The translations under genes and the position numbers were made by a program. Source: Streptomyces olivochromogenes (GTDB lineage Bacteria > Actinomycetota > Actinomycetes > Streptomycetales > Streptomycetaceae). Taken from it: a DNA stretch of 64,000 bases. The stretch's first letter is position 1; each line of letters begins with the position of its first letter. Under the pieces are notes generated by a model, which did not search any database, was not told the origin of the DNA, and worked only from the letters and a program-made list of their open reading frames with translations. Below are positions 41,888-50,638 of the stretch, piece by piece. The DNA lies in NCBI RefSeq assembly GCF_021538895.1, contig NZ_JADDRL010000020.1:1-64000 (forward strand). Direction: 5' to 3'.

Positions 41888-42329
41888 GGGCCTGATCCTT
41901 CCACCGCGCCACGCGCAGGGCGGCCACGGCCAGGACCGCGCACAGCGGGGTGTAGAGCGCGAGGTTGAGCCAGTAGAAGGCGGTGCCGGTCTCCTTGGCA
42001 AACAGCCAGTAGATCCCCGCGAGGGCGCGCAGCGAGAGGCCCGCGGCCACCGCCAGGGTCCCGAGGCGCAGGATCAGGTGGCGGGGGCGGCGGGCCTGGG
42101 CGAGGACCAGGGCGGCGGCGGTGAGCAGGAGGGCGACGAGCGGGAGCAGGATCGGCGGCGTGAACGGTACGTCCGTACCGAGCACCGCCCGGGACAGGCT
42201 CCCGTCGTCGGCCGCGGGCCAGGTGGCCCCCGTCGTCCAGTACAGGTGGAGCAGGGCGTCCACGGTGAGCACCGAGGTGACGAGCGCGGCGGCGCGGGTG
42301 GGGGCGGGGGTGTCGGGCCGGTACGACAT
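41877..42329 (-). CDS. DUF3995-like membrane protein
   Basis: A 150-residue protein with four membrane segments: ALVTSVLTVDALLHLYWTTG, PPILLPLVALLLTAAALVLA, LAVAAGLSLRALAGIYWLF and LNLALYTPLCAVLAVAALR. The pattern ALLHLYWTTGATWP is typical of DUF3995 proteins of unknown role. AGGAGG precedes the ATG. It is the first gene of the sigma operon and overlaps the sigma factor's GTG start by 11 bases. Confidence 0.82.
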   Translation of the reverse strand: MSYRPDTPAPTRAAALVTSVLTVDALLHLYWTTGATWPAADDGSLSRAVLGTDVPFTPPILLPLVALLLTAAALVLAQARRPRHLILRLGTLAVAAGLSLRALAGIYWLFAKETGTAFYWLNLALYTPLCAVLAVAALRVARWKDQARAR

Positions 42330-42457
42330 GGGTCCTCCTGCGATGGCTTCGGGAATCCGTCGCCCTCCAGAGGAGCCGTCCGCGCGAAACGTTCCGTCGG
42401 GTGCGCGAATTCTTCCGAGGCCTGCGAGCCCGAAATGATCGCCCGGACAGGGCCCGG

Positions 42458-42760
42458 CTAGACGACGAACGCGCCGAACAGGGTGAGGACACCCGCCAGG
42501 CCGATCGCTCCGAGCGTGGTTCCGGCGACGGCGGTCCCCATCCTGCCGATGCCCTGGCGGGCGTAGTGGATGCCCGCGGCGCCGAAGGTGATCGCGAGGC
42601 CGCCGGTGATGATCGACCACGGGAGCATGAAGAGGGTCAGCGTCGGCCAGGTCCCCAGGGCGGCGACCACTCCGAGGATCAGCGCGAGGGGGCCCAGTGC
42701 GACGGCGGGTGTGTCGTCGTGGTGGTCGTGGTGGTGTCGGGGTGTGGTCGTTCCGGACAT
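42458..42760 (-). CDS. DUF4190-like small membrane protein
   Basis: A 100-residue protein with a His-rich N-terminus (TPRHHHDHHDD) and three hydrophobic segments, including LALILGVVAALGTWPTLTLF and GTTLGAIGLAGVLTLFGAFV. The middle motif GGLAITFGAAGIHYARQG matches DUF4190 proteins. The His cluster could bind metal. GGGGGAG precedes the ATG of MSGTTTPR. Confidence 0.85.
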   Translation of the reverse strand: MSGTTTPRHHHDHHDDTPAVALGPLALILGVVAALGTWPTLTLFMLPWSIITGGLAITFGAAGIHYARQGIGRMGTAVAGTTLGAIGLAGVLTLFGAFVV

Positions 42761-42948
42761 GCGGTTCTCCCCCTGTGTGGATGTTCCACGTGAACGTCCC
42801 ATGCGGACGCCTGATTTGAACGTGTTCAAATCTCGTGATCGATCGTAGCAGGGGATGCGGGTGGCTGTACGGCGGCGGCGCGCCTCCCCCGTGAGGGTGG
42901 CGCGCCGTCGGGTAGGTCCGCGGGTCAGCAGGTCAGCAGGTCGGTCGG

Positions 42949-43509
42949 TCAGTGCCGGCCGTCGTCGCCGTGGCGGCGGTCACCTTCGTAACGGCGGTGG
43001 TCGTAGCGGTCGTCGTCGTAGCGGCGGTGGCTGCCGTCGTAACGGCGGTTGCCCCAGGACGTGTCGTCGACGAAGCCGCCGCGGGCGTTGCGGAGGGTGG
43101 CCGTGTCGGCGCTGTCCCAGATCTCGCGGCGGCGGTCCTGGTACAGGTCCCTCTCGGTGTCCGTGCCGAAGCCGGTGTGGACGCGGACCGAGCTGCGGGC
43201 GTCCAGCCAGTAGTGGCGGAAGATGTAGCGGTGGCCGTCGTCGTCCGACAGGACCCAGCCGTCCAGGTTCATGTCGTGGTGGCTGTTGTTGGTGAGCTCG
43301 ACCCATTCCCGGTTCAGGGAGCGGTTGGAACGGTCGTCGCGGCCCGGGGAGTGGTACTGCACGCCACTGATGACCACGCGGTCGCGGTCCCGGGTCGCCG
43401 AGTGGTGGTCGGCGGCCGACGCCGGCAGTGCCACCGCCCCTACGACGGCGGCTGCCACGCCGGCGGCAGCGGTCAGACGGCGGACGGTCAGGGGAATGGA
43501 AACGGACAC
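42949..43509 (-). CDS. Secreted lamin-tail domain protein
   Basis: A 186-residue exported protein. The signal peptide (LTAAAGVAAAVVGAVALPAS) is followed by one lamin-tail domain: NREWVELTNNSHHDMNLDGW then VLSDDDGHRYIFRHYWLDAR and ADTATLRNARGGFVDDTSWG. The last 30 residues are Arg/Asp/Tyr/His repeats and likely disordered. Lamin-tail proteins are common in secreted actinomycete nucleases and surface proteins. AAGGGGG precedes the GTG start. Confidence 0.88.
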   Translation of the reverse strand: MSVSIPLTVRRLTAAAGVAAAVVGAVALPASAADHHSATRDRDRVVISGVQYHSPGRDDRSNRSLNREWVELTNNSHHDMNLDGWVLSDDDGHRYIFRHYWLDARSSVRVHTGFGTDTERDLYQDRRREIWDSADTATLRNARGGFVDDTSWGNRRYDGSHRRYDDDRYDHRRYEGDRRHGDDGRH

Positions 43510-43807
43510 GGGGTCCCCCTTTGCAGGGTGAGGGCACACCCCCGGGCGTACGGCGTCCGAGCCGCGGGCCACCGGTGGTGTGTGGTGCGGGTGGCGGCCG
43601 GGTGGCCGCACAGCCACACCCTCCGGCCCGAGCGCCGCGTCGAGCGCGTGACTCGGGCTCTGTTACCAATCGCGCACATATTTGTGAAGCTTGCCTGCAA
43701 AGCCCATCTATGTGCTGAATGTTCCATTTTGGTGTCCGGTGAGGGCGGGTTGCCCCCGTGGGCGGCCGGGCCCTCACCCAAAAGGGAGTAACAGCCCGGA
43801 CTCCGCG

Positions 43808-44329
43808 TCAGCGCTCGGCCCGCGCCTTGAGGTTGTGGAGCCAGGCGTCCAGGGAGGCGTCCAGTGCCGCCTGGAGCGCGGCGGTGTCGGACTCGACCGG
43901 GGCGCCGGACCAGGACTCCTCGGTGTGGACGTGCACTCCGTCGCGCGCCCGGGTGAAGGTCCACACGTGCACGGCGGTGATGCCCTGGGCCGGGCCGCCC
44001 CAGACGATGCGGTGTCGCGGGCGGACCTGCTGGACGGTCGAGGTGATGTCCTCGAGGCCGTGCACCGACCAGACGAACACGGAGCCCGCGCGCAGCGGAC
44101 CCGGGGTCTGCTTGGTCACCTCGGTGACGTCGGGCTGCCAGGCGGGCCAGGCCTCCACGTCGGTCTGGATCCTCCAGACGCGCTCCAGCGGGGCGTGGAT
44201 CACGATGTCGTCGCGGGTGATGACGGGGGCGTCGGGGTCGATGCCCGTGGGGTGGTGGGGTCCGGCCGTGACGGCCATGACGAGGGCGGCGGGGACGGCG
44301 GCGGCCTTCGCGAGCAGGGCGGCGAGCAT
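43808..44329 (-). CDS. SRPBCC family protein with N-terminal hydrophobic segment
   Basis: A 173-residue protein. The first 20 residues are hydrophobic (LAALLAKAAAVPAALVMAVT), suggesting export or anchoring. The remainder is a START/Bet v1-type domain: APLERVWRIQTDVEAWPAWQ, GSVFVWSVHGLEDITSTVQQ and ITAVHVWTFTRARDGVHVHT. CAGGAG precedes the ATG. It lies 32 bases downstream of the quinone reductase gene and is probably in the same operon. Confidence 0.86.
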   Translation of the reverse strand: MLAALLAKAAAVPAALVMAVTAGPHHPTGIDPDAPVITRDDIVIHAPLERVWRIQTDVEAWPAWQPDVTEVTKQTPGPLRAGSVFVWSVHGLEDITSTVQQVRPRHRIVWGGPAQGITAVHVWTFTRARDGVHVHTEESWSGAPVESDTAALQAALDASLDAWLHNLKARAER

Positions 44330-44361
44330 GGTGAACTCCTGGGCGGGGGTGGGGTACGGGA

Positions 44362-45393
44362 CTACGGGACCAGGACGACCTTGCCGCTGACCGTGCCGGA
44401 CTCGGCCAGGCGCAGGGCGTCGGCGATGTCGGCGAGGGGAAGTACGGCGGCGACGGCCGGGCTGATCTCGCCCCGCTGCAGGGCCGTGAAGACCTGGGTG
44501 AGGTCGGTGCGCAGACGGGCGCGGAAGCGGTTCTTGGAGAGGGCCTTGCCGGCCCAGACGTTGAAGAAGTAGGCGTGGCGGCCGTTGGGCAGGGCGTTCC
44601 ACATCCAGACGCGGCCCAGGAGCTTGAGGACGGGCCACTGCTTGGAGCCGGTGTCGTCGCGGGTGGCGGCGCTGCCGTACGAGACGAGGGTGCCGCCGCG
44701 GGCGAGGAGGCCCCAGGAGTCGGTCACGCTGCGGCCGCCGACGTGGTCGAAGACCGCGTCCACGCCGCCGGGGGCCAGTGCGCGCACCCGGGCCGGGATG
44801 TCCTCGGTGCGGTAGTCGATGGGCGTGACGCCCTGGGCGCGCAGCGCGTCGTGGTGGCGGGGCGAGGCCGTGCCGATGACGCGGGCTCCGGCGGCGAGCG
44901 CCAGCTGGACGAGCAGGGAGCCGACGCCGCCGTTGGCGCCGTGGACGAGGACCGTGTGGCCGGGCCGCACGCGCGCCTTGCGGTGCAGCATCTGCCAGGC
45001 GGTGATGCCGTTGACCACGGCGGTCTCCGCCTCGGCCGCGCCGACTCCCGCGGGCACCTCGACCACGTCCGCCGCGTCGAGCACGACGTGGCTGGCCCAG
45101 CCGCCGGTCTTCGTCAGGGCCGCCACCCGGGTGCCGACGAGGCCGGGCTCGACTCCGGGGCCGGCCGTCTGGACGGTGCCGACGAGGTCGTAGCCGGGGA
45201 CGAACGGGAACGGCGGCTGGTCGTAGTAGCGGCCCCGGCGCATCTGCTGCTCGGCGAAGGACACGCCGGTCGCCTCCATGCGGACGACGACCTGACCCGG
45301 GCCGGGGGCGGGGACCGGGCCGCGGCGCAGCTCCAGCTCCTCGGGCTCGACCGTGCCCGGCAGGACCACCTCGACGCGCTCCACTACGTTCAT
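44362..45393 (-). CDS. Medium-chain quinone oxidoreductase
   Basis: A 343-residue NADPH-dependent reductase: GVSFAEQQMRRGRYYDQPPF then FVPGYDLVGTVQTAGPGV for the GroES-like domain and TVLVHGANGGVGSLLVQLAL for the Rossmann fold. Zinc-ligand cysteines are missing, so it belongs to the zinc-less quinone/enal reductase branch. The ATG at 45393 has GGAGG five bases upstream. It is divergent from a TetR gene. Confidence 0.93.
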   Translation of the reverse strand: MNVVERVEVVLPGTVEPEELELRRGPVPAPGPGQVVVRMEATGVSFAEQQMRRGRYYDQPPFPFVPGYDLVGTVQTAGPGVEPGLVGTRVAALTKTGGWASHVVLDAADVVEVPAGVGAAEAETAVVNGITAWQMLHRKARVRPGHTVLVHGANGGVGSLLVQLALAAGARVIGTASPRHHDALRAQGVTPIDYRTEDIPARVRALAPGGVDAVFDHVGGRSVTDSWGLLARGGTLVSYGSAATRDDTGSKQWPVLKLLGRVWMWNALPNGRHAYFFNVWAGKALSKNRFRARLRTDLTQVFTALQRGEISPAVAAVLPLADIADALRLAESGTVSGKVVLVP

Positions 45394-45421
45394 CACAGCC
45401 TCCGTTATACGCATTTTCTTG

Positions 45422-45438
45422 AGTTAGAGGTTCTAACT
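45422..45438. promoter_or_regulatory. TetR operator palindrome
   Basis: AGTTAGA, three bases and TCTAACT form a perfect palindrome in the gap between the quinone reductase and TetR genes. A similar half-site (TTAGAGGGTCT) lies near 45500. Confidence 0.48.
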
Positions 45439-45536
45439 GGAAGGTGTGACCAGACTGCGGGTCGAGCCACCACCCCGTCAAGGGGTGGCGAGAACTTTTT
45501 TTAGAGGGTCTGATGATAGTGATAGGATCTAACACC

Positions 45537-46295
45537 ATGGAGTCGTGTCGGCCGGCCGAGGCCGACGAAGGCCTGCCCAGAAAGAAGGTGGTGACCGTGG
45601 CGCGGAACGCGGCGTCCCCCCGGGACCGGTACCGGGCTCAAGTCCGTACGGAGATCAAGGAGCACGCCTGGCAGCAGATCGCCGGCGCGGGGGCCTCCGC
45701 GCTCTCCCTCAACGCCATCGCCAAGCAGATGGGGATGACCGGTCCGGCCCTCTACCGCTACTTCGGCAGCCGCGACGAACTCATCACCGAGCTCGTCACC
45801 GACGCCTACCGCAGCCTGGCGGACACCTTCCGCGCCGCCGCGGCGGACGGCGCCGACCTCGCGGGGCTCGCGCACGCGCTGCGCGGCTGGGCGCTTGCGG
45901 ATCCCCAGCGGTACTTCCTCATCTACGGCACACCCGTGCCCGGCTATCACGCGCCGGACGACGTCACCGCGATCGCCGCCGAGATCATGGAGACCCTGCT
46001 CGACGCGGCCGTGGCCGTGCCGGCACGGCCGGCCGGGGCGGCCGGCGCCGGCGAGGGGGCCGAGAAGGGTGCGCACGAGAGGTCGTACGAGAAGTCGTTC
46101 GAGGCGCATCTCGCCGAGCACCGGAGCTGGGACGGCGGCCACCGCGCCACGCCCGCGGACCTGCGGCGCGCGCTGGCCTTCTGGAGCCGGCTGCACGGGG
46201 TCGTCTCGCTCGAACTCGCGGGCCACTTCACCGGCATGGGCTTCGATGCCGCCCAGTTCTTCGCGGCCGAGCTGGACGGGCTGCTCGACCGCTGA
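45537..46295 (+). CDS. TetR family regulator with WHG-type C-terminal domain
   Basis: A 252-residue repressor. The DNA-binding domain has ASALSLNAIAKQMGMTGPAL then YRYFGSRDELITELVTDAYR. The C-terminal domain contains GWALADPQRYFLIYGTPVPG and FWSRLHGVVSLELAGHF, typical of the TetR_C_25/WHG group. The start could be the ATG at 45537 or a GTG at 45597; the former is used. It is divergent from the quinone reductase, with a palindrome at 45422. Confidence 0.92.
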   Translation: MESCRPAEADEGLPRKKVVTVARNAASPRDRYRAQVRTEIKEHAWQQIAGAGASALSLNAIAKQMGMTGPALYRYFGSRDELITELVTDAYRSLADTFRAAAADGADLAGLAHALRGWALADPQRYFLIYGTPVPGYHAPDDVTAIAAEIMETLLDAAVAVPARPAGAAGAGEGAEKGAHERSYEKSFEAHLAEHRSWDGGHRATPADLRRALAFWSRLHGVVSLELAGHFTGMGFDAAQFFAAELDGLLDR

Positions 46296-46325
46296 GGTGC
46301 CGCCGCCCGCGGCGAGCGGCACCGG

Positions 46326-47633
46326 TCAGTCGGTGTCGGGGAGCCAGTTGCCGTGGAAGCCGAAGGGGACGCGGGCCGGCAGGTGGATGGTGGCCGCGGG
46401 GGGTGCCGAGAGGTCGTCCGCGTCCAGGACGACCAGGTCGCTGCGGTCGGTGCCGGCGTCGTGGACGTAGGTCATGAGCCAGCCGGGGCCGCCGGCCGTG
46501 CCGGTGGCGGGGGCGAAGGCGGCCTCGCCGGGGGTGCGGTCGGGGCCGAAGTCGTGCGCGGTGGTGGCGCCGCTGGTCAGGTCGTAGCGGATCAGCGCGT
46601 TGTCGCCGGTGATGTGGCCGTGGGCGGCGGGCAGGCCGGTCAGACGGTCGTCGGTACGGGGGAACTCGCCCGGGCGGTCGTCGAGTTGCTCCTCGCGGAC
46701 CGTGCCGGTCGCCGGGTCGATCGTCCAGGACCACAGCACCGCGTCCTGGGGCGGGCTGATGCCCTGGTCGGTGCGGCGCCAGATCTCCGAGTAGCGCATG
46801 ACGTGCAGGACGATGCGGCCGTCGGGGGTGTCGTGGGCGTTGAGGATGTGGAAGACGTAGCAGGGGTCGATGTCGTACCAGCGCACCTCGCCGTGCGGGT
46901 CGTCGCGGCGCAGGACACCGAGGCGGGCGCCGTAACCGTCGTCCCAGCGGTACGGCATCGACCGGCCGGTCATGGCGAGTTCGAGGTCGAAGACGACCGG
47001 CAGGTCCAGGAAGACGACGTGCCCGGCGGTGAGCGCGAAGTCGTGGAGCATGGTCGGGCCGGGGACCTCGATGGGCCTGCTGAGCACCAGTTCGCCGGTG
47101 GCGTCGGCGCGGTGGTAGGTCAGGTGCGTGGGCTCCAGGACGCCGTAGCCGAAGAAGTGCAGTTCCCCGGTGGTCGGGCAGGTCTTGGGGTGGGCGGTCA
47201 TGGCGGTCTGCAGCCGGCCGCCGAAGTCGTACGGGCCCTTGGTGTCCAGGTCGCGGGTGAGCTCGTAGGGCAGGGCCGTCTCGACCAGGGCCAGGGTGCG
47301 GCCGGCGTGCCGGACGACGTGGGTGTTGGCGGGGCCGGCCGTGAGGTCGCGGTGGCCCTGGTCGTCGTACATGCGGGCGCCGTCGGTGAAGCTGGTGGTG
47401 CGCACCCAGCGGTTGCGGTACGACACCGCCCGGCCGTTCTCGATCCGCAGGCCGTGGATCATGCCGTCGCCGAAGAACCAGTGGCCGGAGTCGGCGTCCG
47501 CCGGGTTCGGGCCGTTGCGCAGGTACCAGCCGGACAGCTCGGGCGGGATCGTGCCGGTCACCGGCAGGTCGTGCGCGGTGAGTTCCTCGGTGACCGGGGC
47601 GTAGTTGCCGGCCAGGTGGCGCGGGATCGTCAT
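46326..47633 (-). CDS. Carotenoid oxygenase family protein
   Basis: A 435-residue non-haem iron enzyme of the retinal/carotenoid cleavage family. The opening GWYLRNGPNPADADSGHWFF is characteristic, with GDGMIHGLRI after it. Four histidines that would bind iron lie in the AHPK, MLHDF, HILNAHD and C-terminal FHGNW motifs. The substrate is probably a carotenoid or stilbene-like alkene; in this family the products are apo-carotenals. The start overlaps the stop of the membrane gene by four bases, so both form an operon under the PadR regulator at 48280. Confidence 0.95.
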   Translation of the reverse strand: MTIPRHLAGNYAPVTEELTAHDLPVTGTIPPELSGWYLRNGPNPADADSGHWFFGDGMIHGLRIENGRAVSYRNRWVRTTSFTDGARMYDDQGHRDLTAGPANTHVVRHAGRTLALVETALPYELTRDLDTKGPYDFGGRLQTAMTAHPKTCPTTGELHFFGYGVLEPTHLTYHRADATGELVLSRPIEVPGPTMLHDFALTAGHVVFLDLPVVFDLELAMTGRSMPYRWDDGYGARLGVLRRDDPHGEVRWYDIDPCYVFHILNAHDTPDGRIVLHVMRYSEIWRRTDQGISPPQDAVLWSWTIDPATGTVREEQLDDRPGEFPRTDDRLTGLPAAHGHITGDNALIRYDLTSGATTAHDFGPDRTPGEAAFAPATGTAGGPGWLMTYVHDAGTDRSDLVVLDADDLSAPPAATIHLPARVPFGFHGNWLPDTD

Positions 47634-48190
47634 CGGGCCACCTGGCCGGCCTTGGCCTGGACGTAGGCGATGTAGCGGACGGTGAAGACCATCGGGACGA
47701 CGAAGCCGGCGATCTGGATGACCGTCGCGGTGGTGGAGTGGGCGTCCCCGGCGTGGGCGACCAGGGCGAGGACGACGGCGGTCAGGGCGAAGGCCGCGGT
47801 CCATACGGCGGTGATGATCACGTTGGTGCGGACGAACGGCTTGAGGTCCCACAGCTCGCGCGGGGTGGTGCGCTTGGCGATGCCCAGCGTGAACGGCTTG
47901 CCGATGGCCAGCGAGACGCCGGCGATGACGGCCAGGGTGCCCGAGGAGAGGGCCGCCGAGTAGTCGTGGACGCCCGAGTGGGGGTCGGCGAACGCGATCA
48001 CGGTCAATGCGGCGAAGAAGACCGCCGAGCCCAGCTCGATGATCAGCGCGTCGAAGCCGGTGCCGGCCCTTACCTGCTGGGCTATGACCGCCACCGCGAC
48101 CACCAGGGCGGCCAGGGCTGCCCACTGCCAGCTTCCCGACGGGAGGACGGCGAAGACGATCCACGGCAGGAACGTACGCAGGTAGGACAT
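47630..48190 (-). CDS. Integral membrane protein
   Basis: A 186-residue protein with about six hydrophobic segments, including WAALAALVVAVAVIAQQVRA, FFAALTVIAFADP and VVPMVFTVRYIAYVQAKAG. I do not recognise the family; related actinomycete proteins occur beside carotenoid oxygenases. GGAGAGATCA precedes the ATG of MSYLRTFLPW. It is the first gene of the operon and starts 27 bases before the nested palindromes. Confidence 0.84.
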   Translation of the reverse strand: MSYLRTFLPWIVFAVLPSGSWQWAALAALVVAVAVIAQQVRAGTGFDALIIELGSAVFFAALTVIAFADPHSGVHDYSAALSSGTLAVIAGVSLAIGKPFTLGIAKRTTPRELWDLKPFVRTNVIITAVWTAAFALTAVVLALVAHAGDAHSTTATVIQIAGFVVPMVFTVRYIAYVQAKAGQVAR

Positions 48191-48217
48191 TGATCTCTCC
48201 GTTCGGGGTCCCTCTGC

Positions 48218-48256
48218 TGACATGTCAAAAGTAGAAGGTCTACTAGTGACATGTCA
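48218..48256. promoter_or_regulatory. Nested PadR operators
   Basis: Two copies of the perfect 10-base palindrome TGACATGTCA (48218-48227 and 48247-48256) flank a third palindrome, AGTAGA with TCTACT (48230-48244). All sit in the 89-base divergent gap between the carotenoid oxygenase operon and the PadR gene. Confidence 0.65.
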
Positions 48257-48279
48257 ATGTTGGAATGTAGAGTGGAGGC

Positions 48280-48792
48280 ATGAGCCTCAGACACGCACTG
48301 CTCGGACTACTGACGGAGCGGCCCGCCAGCGGGTACGACCTGCTGAAGCGGTTCGAGACCTCACTGGCCAATGTGTGGCCGGCGACGCAGAGCCAGATCT
48401 ACACGGAGCTGACCAAGCTGGCCGGCACCGGACTGATCACCGTGGCGGCCGAGGGGCCGCGCGGCCGCAAGGAGTACGCCCTCACCGACGACGGCCTGGC
48501 GGAGCTGCGGCACTGGCTGACCGAGACCAAGCCCCAGCGCAACACGCGCAGCGACGTGCTGCTGCGCGTGTTCTTCCTCGGGGTGCTCAAGCCCGAGGAG
48601 GCGCACGAGTACCTGGCCGAGCTGGCCGGCCTGTCCGAGCAGGGCTACGAGGAGCTGCACCAGCTGGCCGAGGCCGTCGACTGGGACGACGACGACCTCT
48701 CGGTCTACGGCCGGATCGCCCTGGAGTACGGCCTGCGCTTCCACGCCATGCGCCGCGACTGGGCCAAGTGGGCGGCGGAGCAGGTCGGATAG
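48280..48792 (+). CDS. PadR family transcriptional regulator
   Basis: A 170-residue PadR protein: HALLGLLTERPASGYDLLKR then WPATQSQIYTELTKLAGTGL and EGPRGRKEYALTDDGLAEL for the winged helix. A C-terminal dimer domain has VLLRVFFLGVLKPEEAHEYL. It very probably represses the divergent membrane protein/carotenoid oxygenase operon and itself through the palindromes at 48218-48256. Confidence 0.95.
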   Translation: MSLRHALLGLLTERPASGYDLLKRFETSLANVWPATQSQIYTELTKLAGTGLITVAAEGPRGRKEYALTDDGLAELRHWLTETKPQRNTRSDVLLRVFFLGVLKPEEAHEYLAELAGLSEQGYEELHQLAEAVDWDDDDLSVYGRIALEYGLRFHAMRRDWAKWAAEQVG

Positions 48793-48825
48793 GGGGCGGG
48801 TGCGCGGCGACCCGAAGATGGGATA

Positions 48826-48977
48826 CAGTGATCTTGCGCTTGTCACCCGGAACCCCGGGTGGTGGGTGATGCGTTGGTGGTCCAAGGAAAGACGTCCCGC
48901 TTCCTGCGGGGAGATGCAGGTGCAAGGCCTGCCCGGCGCTCGAACAGAACCCCTCTCCTGATTCAGGAGGGGGGTTC
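48826..48977 (+). ncRNA. Candidate structured RNA ending in a terminator
   Basis: Between the PadR gene and the XRE gene at 49210 lie four consecutive stem-loops. ACCCGG/CCGGGT is at about 48846-48860; CCCGC/GCGGG at about 48896-48910; GCAGG/CCTGC with a 7-base loop TGCAAGG (T-arm-like) at about 48916-48932; and a strong terminator at 48947-48977. It resembles a small RNA or a leader. The GGTGCAA loop recalls tRNA T-arms and the B12-box, but no riboswitch family can be assigned by eye. Confidence 0.4.
48947..48977 (+). terminator. Strong hairpin terminator
   Basis: GAACCCCTCTCCTGA (48947-48961) pairs with TCAGGAGGGGGGTTC (48963-48977); one pair is a G-U wobble. It lies 153 bases after the PadR stop and at the end of the structured RNA candidate. 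Confidence 0.77.
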
Positions 48978-49209
48978 TCGCATGTCCGGGGTCGGGATGG
49001 GGCCGCCGTTGGGGTGACGTTCGCGGGTCGGCTCGAAATGTTCGGTGCGCGACAACGGCGCAGGTCAGACAGGGCGCCCTGGTGACGTTCGCGCGCGGTT
49101 TCGAGGAACTTTTTCCTGGAACCGCGTTTTTAGCTAGAGCTAAAGGTGGCATCCTGGAACTACGGACAGTTCAACAGACCTTGCTGTCCGCCTACTTGGG
49201 GGTGACACC

Positions 49210-49557
49210 ATGGGCTTCTTCGCCGGAAGTGAGAACCAGAGCCGCACGGACTTAGCCGGGGCGCAGCTCGCGCGTCAGGCCACCGCGTCTCTCGCGGGCC
49301 TGCTGGCCGGGCTGGGAAAGACACGCTCCGACCTGGCCAAGGCCATGGGAGTCAGTCCCGGACGCGTCAGTCAGATCATGTCCGGAGACGCCAACTTGAC
49401 GGTCCGTACGCTGGCTGCCGCCGCGGAGGCGCTCGGCGCCAGCGTGGAGATCACCTTCCGCCCCTGCCCACAGCCCGCGCACGGGCCGGGCGGACACAGC
49501 GACGGCAGTGGGGACCCATCGGCGGCGCGCGACAGCGACCTCACGTCCCACCGGTAG
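49210..49557 (+). CDS. XRE family helix-turn-helix protein
   Basis: A 115-residue protein with one helix-turn-helix: LAGLLAGLGKTRSDLAKAMG then VSPGRVSQIMSGDANLTVRT, and a disordered Gly/Ser/His-rich tail. Such small XRE proteins often regulate an adjacent toxin or membrane gene; the convergent membrane gene at 49586 may be its partner. GGGGGTGACACC precedes the ATG. An AT-rich half-site pair (TAGCTAGAGCTA) lies at about 49131-49142. Confidence 0.88.
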   Translation: MGFFAGSENQSRTDLAGAQLARQATASLAGLLAGLGKTRSDLAKAMGVSPGRVSQIMSGDANLTVRTLAAAAEALGASVEITFRPCPQPAHGPGGHSDGSGDPSAARDSDLTSHR

Positions 49558-49585
49558 CCGCCGGCCGGTTCCCACTGCGGCCCCG

Positions 49586-50395
49586 CTAGGAGCGGTTGCC
49601 GAGGAACCGGAAACGTCGGCCCTGCCTGGGGAGCGCGGAGCTGTGGTACGTGTCGCGCCAGAGCGCCTTGTCCCGCAGTTCCTCCAGCTGAGGCCGTTCC
49701 GAGCGGCGGCCCTGCACGTAGGCGATGAGCAGCAGATGTCCGCTCTGCGCGCGTGCCTCGGCGAACGATGACCGGCAGTCGTAGCGCTCCTGGTCGGTGG
49801 GGTCCCGCGGGGGCAGCCAGGACACATCGCCGCGGCACGCCTCGTCGGTTCTCGTCTGTACGTCGAGAGCCTTGTCGATCGCCCGCTCCGCTTCCTCGTA
49901 GCAGGCATGGATCGTCTTGCAGACGGCGGACTGGCGATGGCGGTCCAGCAGGTACTGCTTCAAGTCGTGGTTGAACATGCGCAGCTTCGCCGACTCCGTG
50001 AAGTCGGCCAAAAAAGCGTCGCACCAACTCTGACCGTCCGTGTGCAGCCGGTAGTCGAGCCGCTCCATGAGCGAGGCGACGCCCAGAGTCAGGATCTTGA
50101 CATACTGCTGCGTGCCTTCGTCCTGCTTCTTGCGGGGCAGCGCCGCGGCTCCGGTCGCGACACCCGCCGTCACCGGCGGCAACGCGGCCAGGTGCGGCAG
50201 GAGATGCGCCGTACCGACGGCGGCCGCGCACATCAGTGCCATGACGGAGAGAGACAGGGCGGCCGAGCGCGCCGTGCCCAGAAGCCTGCCCTTGCAGTGG
50301 AAATGCCGCAGCAGGCCGAACCACGCGATGACGGCGCAGGCCGCCGCCGGTAACGCGTAGTCGGTGCACCATGTCTGTTGATACCAGCTGCTCAT
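49586..50395 (-). CDS. Hypothetical membrane protein
   Basis: A 269-residue protein with two N-terminal membrane segments (ALPAAACAVIAWFGLLRHFH and AALSLSVMALMCAAAVGTAH), then a helical cytoplasmic domain of about 190 residues with paired cysteines (VCKTIHACYEEAERAIDKAL). I do not recognise the family. An ATG at 50407 is an alternative start, and neither start has a good ribosome site. Convergent with the XRE gene at 49210. Confidence 0.7.
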   Translation of the reverse strand: MSSWYQQTWCTDYALPAAACAVIAWFGLLRHFHCKGRLLGTARSAALSLSVMALMCAAAVGTAHLLPHLAALPPVTAGVATGAAALPRKKQDEGTQQYVKILTLGVASLMERLDYRLHTDGQSWCDAFLADFTESAKLRMFNHDLKQYLLDRHRQSAVCKTIHACYEEAERAIDKALDVQTRTDEACRGDVSWLPPRDPTDQERYDCRSSFAEARAQSGHLLLIAYVQGRRSERPQLEELRDKALWRDTYHSSALPRQGRRFRFLGNRS

Positions 50396-50638
50396 CGACG
50401 GCCCCATGCGATACGCGGACAGGAAGGACCGTCGCCAGTGAGCAGAGGTGAGGCGGGCTCCCCCTCGGCGTTCATGCGCCCAGCCCTGCCCCACGGCAGG
50501 CCCGTACGCACAGGACTGCCGCAAGTGCGCTTCGATAATCCCACCTGGTCCTGCCTGGCGGCCTTACTTTGCGCAACAACCGGGCCGTCGGCTACGCGAA
50601 TCCGGCCACCCGCCTGCCTTCGGAGCGCCGCCGGGTGT

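Noticed and set aside
43808..45538. 576-codon reverse frame across two genes
   Set aside because: Only its 3' part (43808-44329) is a real SRPBCC gene; the upstream part is Arg/Pro-rich shadow sequence of the quinone reductase.
46353..47666. 437-codon + strand frame opposite the carotenoid oxygenase
   Set aside because: Val/Gly/Asp/Ala-rich antisense frame without motifs; the reverse strand is a full carotenoid oxygenase.
48826..48977. Possible tRNA or cobalamin riboswitch
   Set aside because: A T-arm-like hairpin is present, but no matching acceptor stem, D-arm and anticodon loop could be folded, and the riboswitch core elements are missing. It is left as an unassigned structured RNA.
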